Below are positions 34,649-43,375 of a stretch of 64,000 nucleotides of DNA, in pieces (position 1 is the first letter of the stretch; every line of letters starts with the position of its first letter). The notes under the pieces are model-generated. The model saw only the letters and a program-made list of their open reading frames with translations, was not told where the DNA came from and searched no databases. Position numbers and translations under genes: made by a program. Source of the DNA: Chitinibacter sp. FCG-7 (GTDB lineage: Bacteria > Pseudomonadota > Gammaproteobacteria > Burkholderiales > Chitinibacteraceae); assembly GCF_040047665.1 (NCBI RefSeq), contig NZ_CP157355.1, positions 1,550,001 to 1,614,000 of the forward strand, read 5' to 3'.

Positions 34649-35581
34649 CTAAGCCAACTCATCCCGCAATGCCGCCTCCAGCGTGGCAAATTCAAATTGA
34701 TATCCTTCATCGAGCAAACGTTTAGGTACAACACGTTGTCCCTTGGTAAACAGCGCGGCCATTTCGCCCAGTAGCAGCTCGAGTATGAAAGCGGGCGTGA
34801 CGAATAGATTGGGGCGGTGCAGTAGTTTGGCGGCGAGCGCGGCGAATTCCGCTTGCGTCGGCGCTTGCGGCGCGGTCATATTGTAGGCGCCGCGCATGTC
34901 CGGGTTGGCGATTGCACGCGCGATCACAGCGATCACGTCGTTGCGGTGCACCCAGCTCATCACTTGCCGACCATCACCCATCCGCCCGCCGACGCCAAGC
35001 TTGAACGGCAGCAATAATTTGGGAAAAGCGCCGCCGGTGCCAAACACCAGCCCCAGGCGTAGCCGCACCACGCGCACGCCGAAGGCTTCGGCTTTGATCG
35101 CGGCTTCTTCCCATTCGCGGCATAAATCCGACATAAATTCATTTTGCGTGCCGGCGTTTTCATCCAGTGGTTCGTCGCCACGACAGCCGTAGTAGCCAAT
35201 CGCTGAGCCATTAATCAGCACGGCAGGCTTATGCGCCGCGCCTTGCAGCCAGCCTAGCAATTGATTCGTCACACCCACGCGGCTATCGCGCAAAACCTGT
35301 TTGCGCGCTGCGCTCCAGCGCGGGCCGACGACGGGCGCGCCCGCCAGATTGATGATGGCGTCAAATTGCGTATCGCTGGCCAAAGTTTGCCAGCTTGAAA
35401 AGGCCGAGATCTGCCCTGGTGCGGGGGAGAAGGTGCGGGCGGCACGCTCGGGCTGGCGGCTAAATAATGTGACGCGATGCCCGGCTGCCAGCAATTGATT
35501 GACCAGCTCGCGGCCAATAAAACCGGTGCCACCAGTAACAAGGACATGCTGCGACGCTAAATGGCTAAAGTAGTTTGACAT
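34649..35581 (-). CDS. TIGR01777-family NAD(P)-binding epimerase-like protein
   Basis: The 310-residue protein has a Rossmann start, VLVTGGTGFIGRELVNQLLAAG, then NLAGAPVVGPRWSAARK, SAIGYYGCRGDEPLDE and the C-terminal block LLLGEMAALFTKGQRVVPKRLLDEGY that defines the YfcH/SDR39U1 type. The family is widespread, binds NADP and has no firm reaction. It lies downstream of a membrane and redox cluster on the same strand. Confidence 0.9.
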   Translation of the reverse strand: MSNYFSHLASQHVLVTGGTGFIGRELVNQLLAAGHRVTLFSRQPERAARTFSPAPGQISAFSSWQTLASDTQFDAIINLAGAPVVGPRWSAARKQVLRDSRVGVTNQLLGWLQGAAHKPAVLINGSAIGYYGCRGDEPLDENAGTQNEFMSDLCREWEEAAIKAEAFGVRVVRLRLGLVFGTGGAFPKLLLPFKLGVGGRMGDGRQVMSWVHRNDVIAVIARAIANPDMRGAYNMTAPQAPTQAEFAALAAKLLHRPNLFVTPAFILELLLGEMAALFTKGQRVVPKRLLDEGYQFEFATLEAALRDELA

Positions 35582-35699
35582 GATCTATTCCTGAATACCG
35601 GTTCAAAAATAAGTATTTGCTTGTAACTATCGATCGGGCGGATTGAAGATCGTTCCTATGATTTAAAACATCAAGCGGCCGGATCAATCATCAATGCGC

Positions 35700-36167
35700 T
35701 TAAAACGGCTTGTGCACCATCAGCCAGTACACCACGATCAGCCCGCCAAAAGCCGGGAAGCCCAGCGCAGTCCACCCTTTTTCATAGCGCCAGTAGCGCT
35801 CGGGCAGCGCGGCGTGGCTTTGCGCGGCGACTTGCGCCATATCGCGCATTTTCAGTTGCAACCATAGCACGGGCAGCCAGCAAACACCGGCGACTGCGTA
35901 CAACAGCAGCGATAGCCAGACCCACAGCGATTGCAGGGGAAAACCCGCCCAATACAGCATCAGCGCGCCCGAGATCGGCTGAATAATCACCGCTGGCGTG
36001 GTAAACCAGGTATCGGCCTTGACCACCCAGTGACTGACGACGGCGATGGCCTGCACATTGCCGCTGCGATTGGCGGTAAACAGATAAAACGCCGTCCCTA
36101 AACCAGTGCCAAACATGATGGTTGCCGACAGAATATGCGCCCATTTCACCCATAGATAGTATTCCAT
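35700..36167 (-). CDS. DUF2269-family inner membrane protein
   Basis: The 155-residue protein has four membrane helices: WAHILSATIMFGTGLGTAFY, a helix at TTPAVIIQPISGALMLYWAG, LWVWLSLLLYAVAGVCWLP, and a C-terminal LGFPAFGGLIVVYWLM. KWAHILSAT matches the family start with a conserved His. The start ATG 36167 has GAGGAG upstream (a GTG is 3 bases earlier). The function is not established. Confidence 0.8.
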   Translation of the reverse strand: MEYYLWVKWAHILSATIMFGTGLGTAFYLFTANRSGNVQAIAVVSHWVVKADTWFTTPAVIIQPISGALMLYWAGFPLQSLWVWLSLLLYAVAGVCWLPVLWLQLKMRDMAQVAAQSHAALPERYWRYEKGWTALGFPAFGGLIVVYWLMVHKPF

Positions 36168-36242
36168 CACGTTCTCCTCGATTTTTGGCCAATGTGTTCA
36201 TGTGCCCTCGCATTGTCTTGCGGCCCTGCCTGAACATGTTTG

Positions 36243-37553
36243 CTAACGTTTGTCATGAGGCTGCTCGCATTGATCAAGTAGTAACAAGACCGCCAGGATC
36301 GGCAGATTTTTCAAGATCGGGCCGAATGGGTGTAGCAGGTATTCGCTCAGACCCCAGCTAATCAGAGCGCTGTAGAGCAATACCAGCGCTATTTGTAGTT
36401 TCCAGCTGCGCCAGCGCGACATTAAGCAAGACACGCCCAGCGCCAGATCGCAGCCAATCGCGCCAAGCAGCAGCGGCCATTGCAGTGATTCGGCGATCCC
36501 CAGTTGCGCCAGCAGCGCCAGTGATTGCGGCCAATTGATGGTGCTGACCATCGCGGTGATCAGCCAGACCGCCGCCATCGTGTAGCGCAGCAGTGGAACG
36601 AGCCAGCCAAGCTGCGCTATGGCTGCCAGACCTTCACTTAACGCTGCATCGCTCGAACCCTTCACGTCAGATGCTGCGGCTTTGGGCGAATGCCTCAGTA
36701 GTTTTGCTAGCGGCGCTGTATCAGCGACATTGCCAGCGCGCAGCATCGCCAAGCTGGTCGGGCTGAACAAGCTACCCGGCAGGTATTGGGTTGCAGCTGC
36801 CGCTATGTCTTGCATCCAGCCATATACAGGTAGATTTATAGTGGCGGGCAAACCCATGCCCGCGCGCAAAACCGCCAGCCATTGCGACAAACTCATTGCC
36901 GATGGGCCTACCAGATTGACCACTTGCTGGTTTGGCGCGGCGAGCAGCGCCAGAATTGCCGCAATCACATCGTCCAGATGCACCGGCTGCACCGCCGCGC
37001 AGCCGCGCAAATCGGGCAGCAGCGGCCAGCTCGCCATCTGTAAAAACTGCTGGCAACTACGGCCATTGGGCGAGTAAATCAGCGATGGTCGGACAATCGC
37101 CCAATCCAGATCACTCGCTATCAGCGCCGCGTCGGCCTGACCTTTGCTGCGCCAGTATTCAGTCGCAGCGTTGACATCGGCGCCGAGCGCGGAAATATGA
37201 ATCACTCGCGGCGCGCCGCTTCTTGAACTGTTCGAGCCGTTCAAACCAGCTTGCTCACACGCGGCAAACAAGGCGGTGGGCATCGCGACGTGGAGTGCAG
37301 CAAATGATTGCTGCGCATTTTCGGCAAAAATCCCCACTGCGTTAATTACAATATCCACATGAGCCAGCGCGGGCTGCCAGTCTTGCGGCTCAGTCCAATG
37401 TGAAATATCGGCTTGCAGTTGGTAAATACCTTGCCGGGTATTGCCGTCAATCGCTTTTCTGGAAATCGTTGTAACACAATACCCCTGATCAAGTAGCGTG
37501 AGTAGCAGGGCTGAGCCGATCAGCCCGCTGCCGCCAAGCAACAAGATGTTCAT
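36243..37553 (-). CDS. NAD(P)-binding SDR fused to DoxX-like membrane domain
   Basis: The 436-residue protein has an extended SDR domain (MNILLLGGSGLIGSALLLTL, VINAVGIFAENAQ, VIHISALGADVNAATEYWRSKG with Tyr and Lys, VRPSLIYSPNG) and a C-terminal part of about 130 residues with four hydrophobic helices like DoxX (YTMAAVWLITAMVS, QWPLLLGAIGCDLALGVSCL). Fusions of this type are found in proteobacteria. The start at 37553 has GGGGAG upstream; its ATG overlaps the stop of the 37550 gene. It could be a quinone- or lipid-linked redox enzyme; the substrate is unknown. Confidence 0.82.
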   Translation of the reverse strand: MNILLLGGSGLIGSALLLTLLDQGYCVTTISRKAIDGNTRQGIYQLQADISHWTEPQDWQPALAHVDIVINAVGIFAENAQQSFAALHVAMPTALFAACEQAGLNGSNSSRSGAPRVIHISALGADVNAATEYWRSKGQADAALIASDLDWAIVRPSLIYSPNGRSCQQFLQMASWPLLPDLRGCAAVQPVHLDDVIAAILALLAAPNQQVVNLVGPSAMSLSQWLAVLRAGMGLPATINLPVYGWMQDIAAAATQYLPGSLFSPTSLAMLRAGNVADTAPLAKLLRHSPKAAASDVKGSSDAALSEGLAAIAQLGWLVPLLRYTMAAVWLITAMVSTINWPQSLALLAQLGIAESLQWPLLLGAIGCDLALGVSCLMSRWRSWKLQIALVLLYSALISWGLSEYLLHPFGPILKNLPILAVLLLLDQCEQPHDKR

Positions 37554-37930
37554 CTTGCTCCCCTTGTCGGCAGCGGATTGGCCGCAACGGGTGAATGCGG
37601 AATTGGCGCTGGCGCACTGGGCACCAGGCGACGCCAGATCATTTTGGCGATGGCACCTATCGCCAGCAGGTGGCCAAATACCACGCAAATCAGCATGGTG
37701 CGAAAGACGCCAATCGCGTTTTTCTCGTGGCCATCAATAAACAGCAGCACCAGCAACATGGGCAGCAGCAATTGCAAAGCGGCCAGCGTGTGCCGCCAGT
37801 AATGTGCGCCGCTGCCGGGGCAGCTTTCGTTCAGCAGCGGCCCCAAAGCGCGCTGTTGCCAGGCAATCAGCAGCACGCTCAGCGCCAGATTGATCACCAG
37901 AATCGAGATGAAGTTGCCAAAGTTCAACAT
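37550..37930 (-). CDS. Small membrane protein of unknown family
   Basis: The 126-residue protein has three hydrophobic segments (NFISILVINLALSVLLIAW, ALQLLLPMLLVLLFI, MLICVVFGHLLAIGAIA) and a Pro-rich C-terminal tail. It overlaps the SDR-DoxX gene by ATGA and is first in that unit. A TTTCTG-N6-CAGAAA palindrome lies 37-54 bases upstream of its start. No family is recognised. Confidence 0.7.
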   Translation of the reverse strand: MLNFGNFISILVINLALSVLLIAWQQRALGPLLNESCPGSGAHYWRHTLAALQLLLPMLLVLLFIDGHEKNAIGVFRTMLICVVFGHLLAIGAIAKMIWRRLVPSAPAPIPHSPVAANPLPTRGAR

Positions 37931-37966
37931 GATGATGCTCCTGTTTGCTGATGGGGTTTTCTATTG

Positions 37967-37984
37967 TTTCTGTATAGGCAGAAA
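37967..37984. promoter_or_regulatory. Candidate GbsR operator, site 1
   Basis: Perfect dyad TTTCTG-TATAGG-CAGAAA lies upstream of the membrane-protein/SDR unit. The same arms and spacing occur upstream of the GbsR-type gene at 39035-39052. Confidence 0.6.
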
Positions 37985-37987
37985 TAA

Positions 37988-38428
37988 TTACACCAATTTT
38001 TTGCCGCTACAGCCATTGATACTACACGCCGCAGCCGGTTTGGCCGCAAAGCCCAGCCCGGCGCTGATCCGGTAGCGGTTGGCCGCAAACCAGGCGTACA
38101 GAGCGGCCAGCGTTGGGCGGGCAAACTGCCATTGCACGGGCGCAGTCCACCAGCCTCGGCCAATCGCCCGGTACAAGGCGGCAATTGCGTCGATTCCGAC
38201 CAGTAGCACCCCATCGTTGCGGCGGATATGCAGTAGTACGCCCAGCGCGGCCGGGTCAAAATCGCTGGCAAAGCCATAAGCGCTGGCATCAAAATCTGCC
38301 GCGCTGATGTCCACCATCGCAAACAGCCCCGGCGTGCTAAGGCGCTGCAGGCGCAGCATTTCAAAGCGGCATAGCGGGCAGGCGTCGTCGTAGAAAACCT
38401 GATAGTGCAGATCAGTAGCGTTATTCAT
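37988..38428 (-). CDS. DCC-family thiol-disulfide oxidoreductase-like protein
   Basis: The 146-residue protein (DUF393) has the defining QVFYDDACPLCRFEMLRLQR near the N-terminus, with CPLC as a thioredoxin-like redox pair, and HIRRNDGVLLVGIDAIAALYRAIG in the middle. ATG 38428 has AGGAG 7 bases upstream. It sits between the GbsR-type regulator and the SDR unit on the same strand. A C-terminal pair of Cys (AACSINGCSG) may be redox-active too. Confidence 0.87.
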   Translation of the reverse strand: MNNATDLHYQVFYDDACPLCRFEMLRLQRLSTPGLFAMVDISAADFDASAYGFASDFDPAALGVLLHIRRNDGVLLVGIDAIAALYRAIGRGWWTAPVQWQFARPTLAALYAWFAANRYRISAGLGFAAKPAAACSINGCSGKKLV

Positions 38429-38464
38429 GATCAATCTCCTGAGTCGTGAATCCAGCGGGTGAAA

Positions 38465-39019
38465 CTATTTGGTAGCCACATCGTCGTCTTTGCCGAAGAT
38501 CGCCACCAGTTGGCCGAGCTTGCCGCCCATTTTTAGCAATTTCATCACCACCGATGGCGGCAAATGCTTGAAGTCGTCGTAGCCTGAGAGCAGCATTTCC
38601 AGAAAAACCAGCACATCGTCCATTTTCTGCCGTGTTGCTGCTTCAATCTCGGTGTCGTTTTCGGCTTCGATGGCGCATTCGCGCAGCACGGTTAAAGTCG
38701 GATCAAGCTCGCGTTTTTTACGCTCTTCGGTAATCACGCGGAAAATCTCCCACACGTCCTGCAGGGCGACAAAATGATCGCGCCGATCACCGAGCACATG
38801 TTGCACCTTGACCAGGCCCCAGCTTTGCAATTCTTTCAGGCTGTTGCTGACATTGGATCGCGCTACATTCAGCGTTTCAACAATGTCTTCGGCGTTCATC
38901 GGCTGATTGGCCAAAAACAATAAGGCATGAATTTGCGCTACCGTGCGGTTCACGCCCCAGCGCGTTCCCATTTCGCCCCAGTGGACGATGTATTTCTGCA
39001 TGGTTGGACTGAGTTTCAT
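38465..39019 (-). CDS. GbsR/MarR-family transcriptional regulator
   Basis: The 184-residue protein has a winged helix typical of GbsR: MGTRWGVNRTVAQIHALLFL, then MNAEDIVETLNVARSNVSNSLKELQSWGLV and the wing VQHVLGDRRDHF. The C-terminal helices may dimerise or bind a ligand. It is first in the cluster 39019 to 34649. A palindrome sits 16-33 bases upstream of its start, consistent with autoregulation. Confidence 0.88.
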   Translation of the reverse strand: MKLSPTMQKYIVHWGEMGTRWGVNRTVAQIHALLFLANQPMNAEDIVETLNVARSNVSNSLKELQSWGLVKVQHVLGDRRDHFVALQDVWEIFRVITEERKKRELDPTLTVLRECAIEAENDTEIEAATRQKMDDVLVFLEMLLSGYDDFKHLPPSVVMKLLKMGGKLGQLVAIFGKDDDVATK

Positions 39020-39032
39020 GATGGATTTCCTT

Positions 39033-39054
39033 AATTTCTGTCTTTGCAGAAATT
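39033..39054. promoter_or_regulatory. Candidate GbsR operator, site 2
   Basis: The perfect dyad AATTTCTG-TCTTTG-CAGAAATT (8-bp arms, 6-base centre) lies just upstream of the regulator start at 39019. It shares arms with site 1 at 37967. Confidence 0.65.
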
Positions 39055-39147
39055 AAATACTCAATTGAGCTGCAAGGCAAGGATTATTTGTTCAAGGTAG
39101 GTTGATCTTGGTGCAGCAAGTCACGGGAGGCCAAGCGCTGGCTGGCC

Positions 39148-39525
39148 CTAGCGCCGTGGTAGCCACTGGATCACGCTGATGGCCTGCTCCAGCTTGAGCA
39201 GGGCGGCTTGCTGTTTGGCCAGCTGCATATTGAGCGCCGCCAGTAGCGGGATGGCGCGGCTGGGCTCGCCTTGCGAATTTTTCAGCGCTTGCGCGATCAT
39301 TTGCGCATCTGCTTCGGTAAAGCGGGTGGCCAGTGCCAGCTCGACCACGGTGGCGCTGACGGGCTTGCGCTGCTGCATGACAAACTGAAAGGCTTTGTCG
39401 CCCTGCATCACAATGTATTGTGCGCTGCGCGGGTCCAGACGGCGAATCAGCGCTTCGGTTTCGGCAATCTGCTCACGCAGCTGGGTGGCAAGTGGCACGG
39501 CGGTATCCTGCAAAGAAAGCGCCAT
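39148..39525 (-). CDS. Hypothetical helical protein
   Basis: The 125-residue protein is predicted almost entirely helical: LATQLREQIAETEALIRRLD, RFTEADAQMIAQALKNS, and a coiled stretch LNMQLAKQQAALLKLEQAI. No signal peptide or named domain is seen. The start at 39525 is the first Met with consistent coding composition; a longer frame to 39624 runs into the neighbouring gene. It lies just after the broken GGDEF gene on the same strand. Confidence 0.55.
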   Translation of the reverse strand: MALSLQDTAVPLATQLREQIAETEALIRRLDPRSAQYIVMQGDKAFQFVMQQRKPVSATVVELALATRFTEADAQMIAQALKNSQGEPSRAIPLLAALNMQLAKQQAALLKLEQAISVIQWLPRR

Positions 39526-39590
39526 TATAAGTGCGATTGGGCGGCTTTTTGTGCGGGTGCTGGCGCGTATGAGCAGCGGGCTTTGGCTGC

Positions 39591-40717
39591 TCAGGCCGCG
39601 CTGGTGCTTTGGCCGACAACGCAATTGCGTCCGGCGTTTTTGGCCTGATAGAGCAAATCATCGGCACGGGCAAAATTGCCCGCGTCGCTCAGGCTGTTTT
39701 GCCATTGGCACACCCCGGCTGAAAAGCTGCAGCGAAATTCGGGCGCTGTGCTGAGCGCGCTGTGGCTGGCAAAGGCGGCGCGGATCTGGTCAATGCGTTG
39801 CTGAGCCGTGCTGGGGCTCACGCCGGGCAGTAGCAGGCAAAATTCTTCGCCGCCGTAGCGGGCGACCATATCGCTGCCGCGCAGCGATTTTTGCAGGAAA
39901 AAACCAGCTGCCGCAAGATCTCATCGCCTGCGGCGTGGCCGTGCAGATCGTTAATGCGCTTGAAATGGTCGATGTCGAGCAGTGCAATGCAGACCTCTGG
40001 CGTGGCGGTTTTTCTTAACTGGGCCAGTTGTTCCTGCAGCCCGCGCCGGTTCAGCGCACCGGTGAGCGCGTCGTGCAAGGCCAGATGCCCCAGCGCATGA
40101 TTACTGCGCTGCAGCAGGAATATTTGCAAGCCCATGCTGTTGTAAATCGTCGCGGTCGATGCCAGCAGATAGAGTATATCTTCGCCCAGCTCGGAATAGC
40201 GCTCGTCGTGAGCGAGCAGCGTGATGATGCGCAATACAAAGCACAGTGAGGCCAGCGCGCCGATCACCGGCAGCGGGCCGGGGTAGCGCTTGCCCAGCTG
40301 CCGTTCCAGCCGCCAGAATTGCCATGCTTCCAGCGCAAAGCACAGGCCAAACGCCAGCCCCGTCAGGCACATGCCCAAGTGGCGCGGCAGCGGGCTTAGG
40401 TCGGGGATTATTTCGCCGCCAACGCCCAGTATGAGAATGCCGATCCAGAGCCAGCTCGGCAGCCTGCTTTGTGCCAGCCGGCCCAGCACGCTCAATTGCA
40501 GCAGCGCACCGCCGATCAGTAGTAGCATGGCCAGGCTCATGCCCCAGTGCGGTAGCGCCATACTGCTAATTTCCAGCGACAAGCCCGCCGCCATCAGCAG
40601 GCAGGCGGCCAGCCAGCGACGGCATTCATGCTCATGCTCGCTGCGGCTGGCATACAGCCAGCAACCCAGCCCCACCATCGCCAGCGTCAATGCATAAATA
40701 TATTGCCCCAGACTCAT
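39591..40717 (-). pseudogene. GGDEF diguanylate cyclase, frameshifted
   Basis: Two frames make one gene. The first (from 40717) has six or seven membrane helices followed by the GGDEF start (LHDALTGALNRRGL, LLDIDHFKRINDLHGHAAGDEIL). The second (39591 to about 39897) gives MVARYGGEEFCLLLPG and the domain end. One T is missing in the T6 run (A-run 39898-39903 on the plus strand); adding it yields FFLQKSLRGSDMVARYGGEEF, including the RxxD inhibitory site. The catalytic site is thus intact but out of frame. This is either a true recent loss or a homopolymer sequencing error. Confidence 0.85.
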
Positions 40718-40905
40718 TGCGCTATCCTGAATGCACTCTGCTTAAGGACTTAATCCTAGCACCGGCTGGCCGCCACTGCCGCTGGCGAAACACCGAGCGC
40801 CGATGTAAATAGGTCGGCGCGCGGTGCGGGACTCATCACTTATCATCACCGTTATGGCCGCTGGCTAGGTCTACACCAGCAATCATACTGCATGGGAGTA
40901 ATGCA

Positions 40906-41258
40906 ATGAATGCTTTATTGATTAATCTCCGCAGAGCAATACCCATGGCTATGTGGCTGATGCTGCCATTCGCCGTGCAGGCCGAGACTAATTTTCGCTG
41001 TGGTAATAGCCTGCTGGGCGTGGAGAGCAGCATGGCCGAGATTGTGAGCAAATGCGGCGAGCCTGCCGAGCGGCAGGTGTCCTACCTGCGCCACTGCGCT
41101 ATCGCAATCACGCGGGCGAGTGGAAAACCGATCCGCGCCAAACGGGCAGCGAAGTGAGCGAATGGCTCTACAATTTTGGCCCCGACCGGCTGATGTTGCA
41201 GCTGCGTTTTCTGGACGGCCAGCTGCAGGATGTCAAAACGCTGGGCTACGGGCATTAG
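40906..41258 (+). pseudogene. DUF2845-family secreted protein, frameshifted
   Basis: The first frame has a signal peptide ending VQA-ETN and FRCGNSLLGVESSMAEIVSK followed by CGEPAE. The continuation is in another frame: YRNHAGEWKTD, then EVSEWLYNFGPDRLMLQL and TLGYGH. Together these are the DUF2845 hallmarks. The break falls in CTGCGCCACTGCGCTATC near 41088-41105, where an imperfect 8-bp duplication would explain the shift. GGGAG precedes the ATG. Function of the family is unknown. Confidence 0.8.
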
Positions 41259-41318
41259 GACATGGACTCACGACTATCATCCCAGCCCAAGTTTGCAGCG
41301 CTAAGCGTGTAAAATAAG

Positions 41319-41349
41319 CCCGCGTTACCATTTGGTACGCGGGTTTTTT
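41319..41349 (+). terminator. Terminator-like hairpin directly before the radical SAM gene
   Basis: CCCGCG(T)TACCA pairs with TGGTACGCGGG (one bulged base) and is followed by six T residues ending at 41349. It lies only 12 bases before the next ATG, so it either ends the DUF2845 transcript or acts within the next gene's leader. Confidence 0.8.
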
Positions 41350-41360
41350 GTGTGAGCGCT

Positions 41361-43274
41361 ATGACTGCATTTCGTGTTTTATCCCTGATTCCTCCGATGA
41401 CGCAATTGAATACACCGTATCCATCGACGGCGTATATCACGGGCTTTTTGCGCTCCAAAGCGGGGGGCGAGGTGGATGCGGTGCAGGCTGATCTGGCGCT
41501 CGCGCTGGTGTTGCGGCTGTTTTCGCGTCAAGGTTTGGCCGAGATTCGCGATGCGGCGAGCAAAATCCCCGCGCGTAAGCAAAGCCATCAGGTGCAGCAT
41601 TTCCTGCTCAATTTTGATCATTACGACGCGACGATCACGTCGACCATCGCCTTTTTGCAGGGGCGCGATAGCACGGTGAGCCACCGGATTGTGAGCCGCG
41701 CATTTTTGCCCGAAGGCGCGCGCTTTGCGCCGATAGATGCGTACACGATTGATGATAGTGAAGACACGCTGGGCTGGGCGTTTGGCGCGCTCGGCACGCA
41801 AGACCGCGCCCGCCACTTGGCGACGATGTATCTGAATGATCTGTCTGATGTGATCCGCGAAGCGATTGATCCGCGCTTTGAGTTCGTGCGCTACGCCGAA
41901 TCCTTGGCGATGTCACAGCCGACTTTCCAGCCGTTGGCCGCCGCGCTGGCCGCGCCGCATAATCTGGTTGATGCAACTTTGCATGATTTAACGCTGGCGG
42001 CGGTGGAAAAAGAGCAGCCCGCGCTGGTGCTGGTATCGGTGCCATTCCCCGGGGCGGTATATGCTGCTTTCCGAATTGCACAAAGCATTCGGGGGCAATA
42101 CCCCCATATCAAGCTCGCGCTCGGTGGTGGCTTTGTCAATACCGAATTGCGCGAGCTATCTGAAACCCGCGTGTTCGATTATTTCGATTTTGTCACGCTC
42201 GACGACGGCGAGCGCCCGCTGCTGGCGCTGATTGAACACTTAAAAGGGAAACGCTCGGCGCAGCGTTTGGTGCGTACTTTCATTCGTAATGAACAAGGCA
42301 AAGTACAGTACATCAACTGGCCCGAGCCCGATGTGCCGTTTTCCGATGTAGGAACGCCGACTTGGGACGGTCTGCCGCTTGATCGCTACCTGTCGCTGCT
42401 CGATATGCTCAACCCGATGCACCGCCTGTGGTCGGATGGACGCTGGAATAAGCTGACGATTGCGCACGGCTGCTATTGGAAAAAATGCAGCTTCTGCGAT
42501 ATTACGCTCGACTATATTTCGCGCTACGAAACGACGACGGCCGAAATGCTGGTTGATCGCATCGAGGCGATTATCGAAGAAACAGGTCAAACGGGTTTCC
42601 ATTTTGTCGACGAAGCCGCGCCGCCGAAAATGCTGCGCGCGCTGGCCGAGGAGCTGCTGCGCCGCAAGGTATCGATTTCGTGGTGGGGCAATATCCGCTT
42701 TGAAAAATCGTTCACGCCCGAGCTGTGCCAGCTGCTGGCTGATAGCGGCTGTATCGCGATTTCGGGCGGGCTGGAAGTTGCGTCCGATCGCCTGCTCAAA
42801 CTGATGAAAAAAGGCGTCTCGGTCGATCAGGTCGCGCGCGTGACCTATGGTTTTGCCGAAGCGGGGATTCTGGTGCACGCCTACCTGATGTACGGCTTTC
42901 CAACGCAAACGGTGCAAGACACCGTCGATGCGCTCGAATACGTGCGCCAATTGTTTGAGCACGGCTGTATTCAATCTGGCTTTTTCCACCGCTTTGCCTG
43001 CACGGTGCATTCGCCAGTGGGCAAAAATCCGGAAGAATACGGCGTCGAGCTGATTCCACTGCCGCCGGTGAGCTTTGCCAAAAATGACGTCGGCTTTATC
43101 GACACTACGCCGATTGACCACGATCTGATGGGGCAGGGGCTGAACAAGGCGCTGTATAACTTTATGCACGGCATTGGCCTGGATGAAGACGTGCGCGCCT
43201 GGTTCGATTGCAAAGTGCCCCGCCCAACGGTGAACCGGCATTTTGTTGGCAAGGCTTTGCAAGCTAGGGGCTGA
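41361..43274 (+). CDS. B12-binding-type radical SAM protein of unknown function
   Basis: The 637-residue protein has a cobalamin-binding-like Rossmann region (about 225-300: LVLVSVPFPGAVYAAFRIAQ, IKLALGGGFVNTEL, VTLDDGERPLLALI) and a radical SAM domain with the cluster motif CYWKKCSFC (C-x4-C-x2-C) near residue 370, then FHFVDEAAPPKMLRALAEEL and a GGLEVASDRLL loop. It probably ligates a 4Fe-4S cluster and uses SAM. The CYWxxCxFC variant is typical of a multi-gene hypothetical class. A GTG nine bases upstream is an alternative start. No ribosome site is clear. Confidence 0.82.
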   Translation: MTAFRVLSLIPPMTQLNTPYPSTAYITGFLRSKAGGEVDAVQADLALALVLRLFSRQGLAEIRDAASKIPARKQSHQVQHFLLNFDHYDATITSTIAFLQGRDSTVSHRIVSRAFLPEGARFAPIDAYTIDDSEDTLGWAFGALGTQDRARHLATMYLNDLSDVIREAIDPRFEFVRYAESLAMSQPTFQPLAAALAAPHNLVDATLHDLTLAAVEKEQPALVLVSVPFPGAVYAAFRIAQSIRGQYPHIKLALGGGFVNTELRELSETRVFDYFDFVTLDDGERPLLALIEHLKGKRSAQRLVRTFIRNEQGKVQYINWPEPDVPFSDVGTPTWDGLPLDRYLSLLDMLNPMHRLWSDGRWNKLTIAHGCYWKKCSFCDITLDYISRYETTTAEMLVDRIEAIIEETGQTGFHFVDEAAPPKMLRALAEELLRRKVSISWWGNIRFEKSFTPELCQLLADSGCIAISGGLEVASDRLLKLMKKGVSVDQVARVTYGFAEAGILVHAYLMYGFPTQTVQDTVDALEYVRQLFEHGCIQSGFFHRFACTVHSPVGKNPEEYGVELIPLPPVSFAKNDVGFIDTTPIDHDLMGQGLNKALYNFMHGIGLDEDVRAWFDCKVPRPTVNRHFVGKALQARG

Positions 43275-43318
43275 TGCGGCCCCGCATCAACACAACAATA
43301 GAAAACTCTATTTATGTC

Positions 43319-43369
43319 AGGGTATATGCTTACAGATTAATGATTGATTAATCTGTAAGCATATACCCT
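43319..43369. repeat. GGGTAT-type hairpin repeat, copy 5 (perfect 23-bp stem)
   Basis: Arms 43319-43341 and 43347-43369 are perfectly complementary over 23 bp with a GATTG loop. The termini read AGGGTATATGC / GCATATACCCT. It lies 45 bases after the radical SAM stop and 7 bases from the stop of the IS110 transposase. No T-run follows. Confidence 0.9.
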
Positions 43370-43375
43370 ATCTAT

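Noticed and set aside
40931..40945. GCAGAGCAATACCCA inside the DUF2845 signal peptide as a hairpin repeat copy
   Set aside because: It resembles one arm of hairpin copy 2 but lacks a partner arm, so chance similarity or a remnant cannot be separated.
42070..42095. GGGGGCAATACCCCC inside the radical SAM gene as a family member
   Set aside because: Short, within a continuous coding frame, and without the longer stem of the intergenic copies.
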